Shown here: positions 56,197 through 64,000 of the stretch, piece by piece
Layout of the letters: each line of letters begins with the position of its first letter
Position numbering within the stretch: the stretch's first letter is position 1
Assembly: GCA_019454045.1 (NCBI GenBank)
Contig: SKCR01051263.1
Location: forward strand, 1 to 64,000
DNA length: 64,000 bases
Direction: 5' to 3'
Source: Zanthoxylum bungeanum
Taxonomy: Eukaryota; Streptophyta; Magnoliopsida; Sapindales; Rutaceae
Notes under the pieces: generated by a model
Told to the model about the DNA's origin: nothing
What the model saw: the letters and a program-made list of their open reading frames with translations, nothing else
Databases searched by the model: none
Made by a program: the position numbers and the translations under genes

Positions 56197-58974
56197 TGTG
56201 GGACACAAAAACTGGACGACGCATGCTGTTCTAGGCTCCGGCTCAGTCGGGAGTACGAAGTAGCCACGAGAGACTAAACCGGATAATAATGGAGTCGCCA
56301 CCGGGAGTGAACCGGGAAAATGAGATTTAAGGCCGCACTCACCCCTCGCAAGGGAAGACCTCAAACCGTTGGGTTCGGAATGGTCCCACACTCACCCTTT
56401 GAGGCTTTGTGCTTGTGGTAAACGTAAATAAAGTTGAGGCTGGTGAAGGTTGTTACGGTAAAAGGGCAAGGTGGCAGGTTTAGGGGGACGTGGGCGAGCA
56501 GGTGCGTGGCGAGAGGAGGGGGTAAAGCTACGTGAGGCTAATAGGTGGCGTTAAGTGGGTGAAGGTGTGATTAGCGTGAAGAGGCTTAGGTCTTAAGGTG
56601 AATGAGGGTTCTGGTTTGTGTATGAACAAAGGAAAGTGCAAGGGCTAATAATATGGGTGTACCAATGGTAATAGATCGAGCCAAGACAGGGGTAGATGAT
56701 GCAATCAATATATGAAAGACGCGGCAAATATCATGGCAAAGGCAGCCTTTTAGGCTTTTCTTCCCCCAAATGGAGAACTTTTTTAGTCCAACACAATGAG
56801 CCCATGCGCTTTTCATTACAATGCGTACAAAGATAAAGATAACTATATGAAACATCGTATACCCGATTGAACACATCTTACATTCAACCGAATATACATC
56901 AACCGGCGCAGAAAAGCATCGTGGTAAAGGGTTTTAACCCCTCCAAATAGGGGACCTTTAATCCGACTTACTAAGCCCATGCGCTCGATCGTATCATGCA
57001 TACAAAGAATAAAGAAAATAATATCAAACTTAGTATGTCCGATTGAACATATCTTACATTAAACCGAACACACATCAACCGGCGCGGCAAAGCATCGTGG
57101 TAAAGGGTTTTAACCCCTCCAAATAGGGGACCTTTAATCTGACATACTAAGCCCATGCACTCGATCGCATCATGCATACAAAGAATAAAGACAATAATAT
57201 CAAACTTAGTGTACCCGATTGAACATTTCTTACATTCAACCGAACACACATCAACCGGCGCGGCAAAGCATCGTGGTAAAGGGTTTTAACCCCTCCAAAT
57301 AGGGGACCTTTAATCCGACATACTAAGCCATGCGCTCGATCGTATCATACATACAAAGAATAAAGACAATAATATCAAACTTAGTATGTCTGATTGAACA
57401 TATCTTACATTCAACCGAACACACATCAACCGGCGCGGCAAAGCATCGTGGTAAAGGGTTTTAACCCTTCCAAATATGGGACCTTTAATCCAACTTACTA
57501 AACCCATGCGCTCGATCGCATTATGCATAAACAAGTAACATGCGGAATTTAAATGACGAATAATAAATAAATCAAAGCAACATAAAACAAAAGAAAGTGC
57601 CATTTACTCAAGCGGTACGTGGAGTTGTATCCCGAGTACAGATCATACTACCGTCCATTTGGAATCGGCTATGAAATTTATGTGTGGGTTTCCATCCGAT
57701 ATACCGCTAGAGTTGACACGTCTTTCATTTTATTCCAAGGCCACAACATACAATATTTCGTAATCCATGCATATTTATCTACTCAAAGGCCACAACATGC
57801 ATTTTAATATAACAATCATGTGAACAATACTCAATGAATAATAAAAATAAAACAGAAAACGAATGTGGAAAATGCCATCAGGTCTAACCTTTTTTACCGA
57901 CTTTCAGACTTGCGTTTCACGGAGATCGGAAGGGTAAAGCTCCTCAACTTCTCTGGTTCACTGGTTTGCATTTTAACTCACTGTTTTGCTGTTTTGCTTG
58001 CTGTTTGGCCTCAGTTTTACTGCTGTTTCCTCTGTATTTTCTGCTCACTGTTCAGGTAACTGTTTTGGCGTGAATGGCTGCTGTTTTGGGGTTAATTTGT
58101 TGCTGTTTTGGGGTTAATTTGCTGCTATTTTAAGGTGATTTAGGGCTGCTGTTTGCGTGTTCAGGGCTACTATTTTTGGGGTAATTTTTGGTGTATGTAG
58201 CTACTGTTTTTGGGTAATTTTCCGTGATGTGTGGGGGTTTATGGGGCTGGTTTTCGATGGTGATTAAGGGCTATTTTGATGGTTGTAGGGGCTGTGAATG
58301 GCTACTATATTTTCGGTAATGTGAGGGTGGGGATGAAGAGAATTGTTTGCTATTTTTCTTGTGATTTTGGCATTAAAGAGAAGATTTGATTGGTGTTGGA
58401 TAGGAAATCAATGGATTGAGAGGGGACAAATTTTGGTGAATTAGGAAGGTTGAATATTTGATTTGGTTGGTTTAGGAATACAATGTATTTAATTGGTTAT
58501 GATTGATTTTAATTAGGCATAACATCTCTTTAATTTAGTATATGATATTTTGGATTAAGAAGTTACAATATTTTAATTTGGTATAATTATATTTTATGTC
58601 TTATTTAATTTGGTAAATGACTTAATTAATATTTTATTTAGTTAATATTTAATTTAATTTGGGTGTATTTTAGAGGCCATGGGCGTGTGGGCCTAGGTGG
58701 TTGTGGGCGTGGGCTTTGTCTTGGTAAGCTAGGTGTTGTGTTGGTTTGGTGAGTGGGTTTGGGCCAAGGTTAAATGGTTCTGGGTTTTTTAGGCTAAAGG
58801 TGCTTTAAAATGGAGGTCCAATGAGCGAGCTTGGAGCTAAACAAGTGAATAAAAATCTAATAAAACACCGATTCCCTTCCGACGACCGTTTCCCACAATA
58901 TCCTTAACTAAAAAGGTAGTGTCTCGAGATGAGACTCATCATAGGGACTCACATGCAAAAATACAGTGCCTACA
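56197..58974 (-). repeat. 3' LTR of gypsy copy B
   Basis: Starts TGTAGGCACTG at 58,974 and ends CCCACA at 56,197 on the minus strand, 2,778 bp. Compared with the 5' LTR, about 850 bp are missing at 56,390-56,400 (counterpart 61,812-62,667). From there on the two match almost base for base (56,401-56,870 with 62,668-63,140). The TTTTGCTG-rich stretch lies at 57,950-58,330. Confidence 0.88.
56770..57540 (-). repeat. tandem array of 175-176 bp units, copy B 3' LTR
   Basis: The phrase 'cccatgcgct' and variants recurs at 56,801, 56,976, 57,152, 57,328 and 57,503, spacings 175, 176, 176 and 175 bp. Frames read across it shift every unit, since 175-176 is not a multiple of three; the short frames listed by any ORF finder here are not genes. 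Confidence 0.93.
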
Positions 58975-58994
58975 ATCGCCCCCACTTTGATGGG
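58975..58994 (-). other. polypurine tract of gypsy copy B
   Basis: On the minus strand a purine-rich run with AAAGTGGGGGCGAT directly before the LTR start TGTAGG. Confidence 0.8.
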
Positions 58995-59273
58995 ACTTGT
59001 GTAATGTGTAATATTGACAATCCTATCAAAGTTATGCAATGCATTTTCACTTACCTGGCTCGCCAGCTGCCACTTGACTTACCATGTGTTGAGTTGAGTT
59101 GATTTGGTGGTGAGGTGCTGCGACCCCTTGTTCATTCCCGAACCGTGCTTCATAATTCACAGCATTGCCTTCTTTCTTGACCTACGGTTCTTCACTGTCA
59201 TCCCCTATCTCCATGTAAGAAGCTTGGTGGTTAAGGGTTTGGAGGACAAAAGTTTTGGGCAATCCAGAGTTGA

Positions 59274-60440
59274 TCATGTAGGTGGGTGGAAAGGAATGGT
59301 AATTTGGTAGGGGGTTCCAATATGTGTTGGGTTGTTCTTTCTCTGGGTCGGGTATTTTGTGAGCATCGATGATGTTTTGGATTCATGCCTAAGGCGAGTG
59401 CAGTTGTCAGTTTCGTGGCCTCTCCTCTGATGGAAGTGACAATACAAGCTTAGGTCAAGGTTGGGTGGTATATGATCTGGAAGTGGTTTAGGCTCTAAGG
59501 GTTTTAGGAGTCCTTGTCCCTTCAACTTCTCAAGCACCTTAGATAACGGCTTCCCCAGGTTAGAGAAATTCCGGTTCTTGATGGCAGCAACCTCGGTAGT
59601 AGCGGGTTTAGTCTCAGGATGCCCCCCAAAAGTTCTTCTATTATGGCCATAAAACTTTCTGTTTTCAGCCTCCTCAGCTTACCATAAATAGAGGGCTTGG
59701 TGCCCTTGATAATCATCTTAATTTGGTCTTTCTCTGAAGTCCGAGTCTGCATTTTCAAAAGCTGGCTTCTCCAGCGATCCACATACTCTTTGAAACTTTC
59801 CTCTGGCTTCTGTTTAGTGTTCTCTGAATCACGGAGTGACAAGTCAATCTCTAAGTCTGTAACATATTGCTTCAGAATAGCATCAGCTAGTTCTCTCCAA
59901 TCTTCCTTAACCTTCTTCTCAAGGCTATGATACCAAACCACAGGTGCCCCCTCGAGTGACATCCCAAACATCTTTTGGACCTGGCACTGTGATAGGCCCA
60001 CTGAACTCATGACTGAGACATATTGCTGCAGATGGACTCTCGGGTCTCCATTCCCATTAAACTGGGCCATGTCGGGCATTTTAAACTGAGCTGGCAGCTG
60101 TTCTCTGAAGGTCATTGCCTCATAATCTAACAACTCTTCATGTTTACCACTCATTTTGCGGGTAACTGTTTCAACCTGATCCCGGAGCTTCTGAAATTCC
60201 GCATGAGACCCAATCACTCTGCTTGTTGCATACTCTTCCATGTCATCATCAAAAGTGGGGATATCATCCCCCAACCCATTCAGAGGCTCCTCGCACCTCA
60301 CATTCTCAGAATTTCCCTCAGCACGAGGTACAGCCATATTTGCCATGGCGGTAGTCAAGGCTTGCAACTGTTCGGTAATCTTGGCGAAACCATTCTCTAA
60401 CTGATCCATACGGGGATACCTCGTTACCGGATTCACTCAT
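59274..60440 (-). pseudogene. Ty3/gypsy gag, copy B (nearly intact, two one-base shifts)
   Basis: The start codon equivalent to copy A's is at 60,440-60,438, but an extra base in a C run near 60,410 shifts the first dozen codons. A nearby Met at 60,436 opens a 304-codon frame down to 59,522. It holds 'LENGFAKITEQLQALTT', the Retrotrans_gag domain ('FNGNGDPRVHLQQYVSVMSS', 'KMFGMSLEGAPVVWYHSLEK', 'DWRELADAILKQYVTDLEI') and 'SFKEYVDRWRSQLLKMQTRT'. Around a C run at 59,620-59,626 the frame shifts by one. The C-terminal part then reads on to 59,274 with a zinc-knuckle-like motif 'YCHFHQRRGHETDNC', of the CX2H...GHX4C kind seen in Tat-like gags. It would form the capsid; with one or two restored bases it would be full length. 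Confidence 0.9.
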
Positions 60441-61598
60441 GCCTGTTACTGTTCTTTTAGTGAGTCTTGTCATTTCTCTAACCCAAACGGTATCTATGAT
60501 GTCTTTTTGAGACATAGAATGAGTTAACATGATATATGTATGTATGAGGTGTATGAGATGCATGTAACATATATAACATACTAAATAAACTAAAATTTTC
60601 AGACAAATCAGCCCGTTATCATTTTAGAAGCTTTTGGGCTAACTGTCATAGGAGTTAACTCGTCCCAGTTTAAATGGCCCAACGAGTTCACATCTCATGG
60701 CAAGGAGCCCAACTAATTCCAAATGGTAATGTTCCGAACACAAGCACAAAGTGGCCCATCAATCACTTAGAAGCATTTGGCCCAATCGTCATAAAATATG
60801 TTCTTGTCCCAGTTTAAATGGCCCAACAAGCCCATATCTCATGACAAATGGTCCAAATGGATCCAAACGACGATGTTCCCAAACACAAGAATAAAACAAA
60901 GATAATGCAAACATAAAACAATTATTTCTACAGAATGGCCCATCAACATTTCAGAAGCTTTGGGCCTAATGGTCATAAGGTACGAACTCGCCCCAGTTTA
61001 AATGGCCCAACAAGTTAGCATTTCTGACAATAGTCCAACTGCATCCAAATGAGGATGGTCTACAAGCACATACTCAAGGAAATAATTGTTACTTTAACCA
61101 TACAACCCCGGTCTATGGGTGGGTTCGCAAGAATGTAGACAAAGGCTCTCACCGGCGAAAGATGGCCCACAACTAGGTCTCCCCAATCAAGGGTTCAAGC
61201 GACCAAGTGAGCGCACCCTTTTTTATACACTAAGGTACGTGCCAATGAGCTATGGTGTGTGACTGACTGTCAAATGGATTTCCCATTGTAGATTCCCCAT
61301 AGGGAGGGTGGAGCGAGGCTCTCTTAAGTACCCTAGCCTCTTAGGCTCTTATCGCTTGGTGACAAGAATACACAACGAGTCCTCCAAATTAGTCCATCAT
61401 AATAGGCTACGGGTAGATGGCTATATAGGTGCCTTCACAGCGTTTCCTTCTAGAAAGGTAGTGAATGAAGGAAGACACCAAACCATTACCTAGCCTCCAA
61501 ATGCCTTTGATTAAACCCCCATTTTATCCACTATAGACACGGTCAATTAAAACAAAAATCCAAACATTACAAGACAATATTTCGGGGCCGATTCTCTA
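60441..61598 (-). mobile_element. leader of gypsy copy B with three repeat units
   Basis: Units beginning 'cccagtttaaatggcccaa' at about 60,664, 60,808 and 60,992; spacing 144 then 184 bp, the longer one including about 40 bp of A-rich insertion. Copy A has two units. A conserved block at 61,220-61,510 carries the 61-codon antisense frame 61,308-61,493 that is also open in copy A. Confidence 0.75.
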
Positions 61599-61616
61599 TC
61601 CCCAGTGGAGTCGCCA
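61599..61616 (-). other. primer-binding site of gypsy copy B
   Basis: Reverse complement of TGGCGACTCCACTGGGGA, identical to copy A's site, three bases from the LTR edge at 61,620. Confidence 0.85.
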
Positions 61617-61619
61617 GAC

Positions 61620-64000
61620 TGTGGGAACACAGGAACTGGGCGACGCATGCTGTCCTAGGCTCACGGCCTAGTCGGGAGTACGGAGTAGCCACGGGGGACT
61701 AAACCGGAGAATAATGGAGTCGCCACCCGGTGTGAACCGGGAAAATGAAATTTAAGGCCGCAATCACCCCTCGCAAGGGAAGACCTCAAACCGTTGGGTT
61801 CGGAATGGTCCCTTACTTATGTCACTTGTAATGAAAGGATTTGTGTAATAATTTAATCAAGCTTAGGTAACACTTATTTCCAAGAGTATCATGCTTCTAA
61901 GTTCATATGCGCAAAAATAAAACTTACACCTAAATTTGTATATATCTTACATCTAAGATTGCATGCTTGAAAGTACGTCAAAGTAGCAACGAACATACAA
62001 CCTCATTGGCATATTGTATTCATGGAAACACAAGCACACACTAACCACGCAAGCACACATAAAAGCGAATCAAATAATGGCGAACATGTGATTACATAGA
62101 CATATCATACTTATACGTGCGGAAGCATAAAAAAATAGCCATTACATGTCCATGTGTAAATAAAAGAGTCAACTAAGTACATAATGCAAAAAGACAATTA
62201 AGGATGCAATTAGGCATTAAAGTAAGCATGTTATGACGTGGTGCAAAAGAAGATAACTAATATGGACACAAACACACATTTGAGCACTTTTCCAAGTGGT
62301 ACGTGGAATTGTATCCCAAGTACAGACCGCACTACCGTCCATTCGGAATCGGCTACGGAATTTATGTCTGGGTTTCCATTCGATATACCACAAGAAATAA
62401 TACTCAAATGGTATCATGACATGGATATATGAATTGTAATACGTTAAGCCAAGACTAAGGTAGGTGATGCAACCAATGGAATAAATGTGCTTTTCATTAC
62501 GATGCGTACAAAGATAAGGATGACCATATGGGATTTCATAATACATGCATGAATGGTATAGTTGGCTTTACGCGCGGGTTGAGGATAATAGGTGGCGTTA
62601 AGGCATGGTCTTGTGAGTGGGGCAAATGGCTTGTAGGTAGTTGCGGCAATGGGGCAATTGCGTGAGGCTTTGTGCTTGTGGTAAACGTAAATTAAAGTTG
62701 AGGCTGGTGAAGGTTGTTACGGTAAAAGGGCAAGGTGGCAGGTTTAGGGGGACGTGGGCGAGCAGGTGCGTGGCGAGAGGAGGGGGTAAAGCTACGTGAG
62801 GCTAATAGGTGGCGTTAAGTGGGTGAAGGTGTGATTAGCGTGAAGAGGCTTAGGTCTTAAGGTGAATGAGGGTTCTGGTTTGTGTATGAACAAAGGAAAG
62901 TGCAAGGGCTAATAATATGGGTGTACCAATGGTAATAGATCGAGCCAAGACAGAGGTAGATGATGCAATCAATATATGAAAGACGCGGCAAATATCGTGG
63001 CAAAGGTAGCCTTTTAGGCTTTTCTTCCCTCAAATGGAGAACCTTTTTAGTCCAACACAATGAGCCCATGCACTTTTCATTACAATGCGTACAAAGATAA
63101 AGATAACTATATGAAACTTCGTATACCCGATTGAACACATCTTACATTCAACCGAATATACATCAACCAGCGCGCCAAAGCATCGTGGTAAAGGGTTTTA
63201 ACCCCTCTAAAAAGGGGACCTTTAATCCGACTTATTAAGCCCATGCGCTCGATCACATCATCCATACAAAGAATAAAGACAATAATATCAAACTTAGTAT
63301 GCCCGATTGAACATATCTTACATTCAACCGAACACACATCAACCGACGTGGCAAAGCATCGTGGTAAAGGGTTTTAACCCTTCCAAATAGGGGACCTTTA
63401 ATCCAACTTACTAAGCCCATGCACTCGATCGCATCATGCATACAAAGAATAAAGACAATAATATCAAACTTAGTGTACCCGATTGAACATTTCTTACATT
63501 CAACCGAACACACATCAACCGGCGCGGCAAAGCATCGTGGTAAAGGGTTTTAACCCCTCCAAATATGAGACCTTTAATCCGACAAACTAAGCCCATGCGC
63601 CCGATCGCATCATACATACAAAGAATAAAGACAATAATATCAAACTTAGTATGCCCGATTGAACATATCTTACATTCAACCGAACACACATCAACCGGCG
63701 CGGCAAAGTATCGTGGTAAAGGGTTTTAACCCTTCCAAATAGGGGACCTTTAATCCGACTTACTAAACCCATACGCTCGATCGCATTATGCATAAACAAG
63801 TAACATGCGGAATTTAAATGACGAATAATAAATAAATCAAAGCAACATAAAACAAAAGAAAGTGTCGTTTACTCAAGCGGTACGTGGAGTTGTATCCCGG
63901 GTACAGATCATACTACCATCCATTTGGAATCGGCTATGAAATTTATGTCCGGGTTTCCATCCGATATACCGCGAGAGTTGACACGTCTTTCATTTTATTC
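61620..64000 (-). repeat. 5' LTR of gypsy copy B, cut by the window end
   Basis: Ends (minus strand) in CCCACA at 61,620. It contains the segment absent from the 3' LTR (61,812-62,667), the C-rich block, and the tandem array. The start TGTAGG lies beyond 64,000. A sequence resembling 11,330-11,430 ('gaatggacggtag...' in reverse) occurs at 62,290-62,400 and again, diverged, at 63,870-63,980, so that block is duplicated within the LTR on either side of the array. Confidence 0.88.
63050..63800 (-). repeat. tandem array of 175-176 bp units, copy B 5' LTR
   Basis: 'cccatgcgct' and variants at 63,065, 63,240, 63,416, 63,592 and 63,768; spacings 175, 176, 176 and 176 bp. Unit number equals that of the 3' LTR array. 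Confidence 0.93.

Larger units (their letters stand above)
56197..64000 (-). mobile_element. gypsy copy B: LTRs, gag only, no pol
   Basis: Minus-strand element of the same family as copy A. 3' LTR 56,197-58,974; polypurine tract 58,975-58,994; internal region 58,975-61,619, only 2,645 bp; primer-binding site 61,599-61,616; 5' LTR from 61,620 past the window end. The internal region has leader and gag; from the end of gag (59,274) to the polypurine tract there are only about 280 bp. Protease, RT, RNase H and integrase are absent, so this is a gag-only non-autonomous form. Confidence 0.88.

Noticed and set aside
63107..63799. Overlapping 70-93 codon minus-strand frames with near-identical peptides
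   Set aside because: They arise from the 175-176 bp tandem units; since the unit is not a multiple of three the frames overlap and restart, as also at 56,971-57,603 and 11,654-12,223.

Overview
This window is repetitive plant nuclear DNA made almost entirely of LTR retrotransposons inserted into one another. I see no intact host gene, no rRNA or tRNA gene, and nothing bacterial. The plant assignment rests on Ty1/copia elements with a primer-binding site for initiator-Met tRNA, an Athila-type Ty3/gypsy integrase remnant, a Ty3/gypsy family with a Tat/Ogre-like gag, a third gypsy family whose LTRs begin TGTAAYGACC, and the AT-rich, stop-ridden sequence between them. The species cannot be told from this, but the setting looks like gene-poor heterochromatin.

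Layout. 1-16,327: pieces of one copia family with about 2-kb LTRs in both orientations, broken at 10,734-13,650 by a partial gypsy LTR. 16,328-17,566: Athila-type pol remnant. 17,567-34,988: a Ty3/gypsy element (copy A) on the + strand. Its 5' LTR holds a copia solo LTR (18,263-30,577, target duplication CCACA), which itself holds a structurally complete copia element (19,155-29,378, target duplication GGCGC). 34,989-35,949: copia LTR fragment. 35,950-38,784 (minus) and about 43,229-47,316 plus 55,583-56,196 (plus): two 5' ends of the third gypsy family facing away from each other. Between them lie 2.8 kb of unassigned AT-rich DNA and a probable copia-type LTR. 47,317-55,577: a minus-strand copia element with target duplication AAGTA and the best-preserved gag-pol of the window. 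56,197 to the window end: a minus-strand gypsy element (copy B) with gag but no pol between its LTRs.

How the parts relate. The copia copies fall into an apparently autonomous type (49,272-53,182, one long gag-pol frame broken mostly by nonsense codons) and a non-autonomous type (1-843, 5,793-6,617, 24,161-27,190). The non-autonomous copies share the same ruined reverse transcriptase, yet in one case carry near-identical LTRs. This suggests trans-mobilisation of a subfamily that was already dead in pol. Gypsy copy B also looks non-autonomous, carrying gag alone.

Most unusual signals. First, the copia LTRs, and to a lesser extent the leader and gag start, carry a dense series of perfect or near-perfect inverted repeats with a three-base centre of the form TNG. 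Second, the gypsy LTRs contain a satellite-like array of 172-177 bp units. Third, one copia LTR is flanked on both sides by internal sequence (RNase H-PPT-LTR-PBS-leader).
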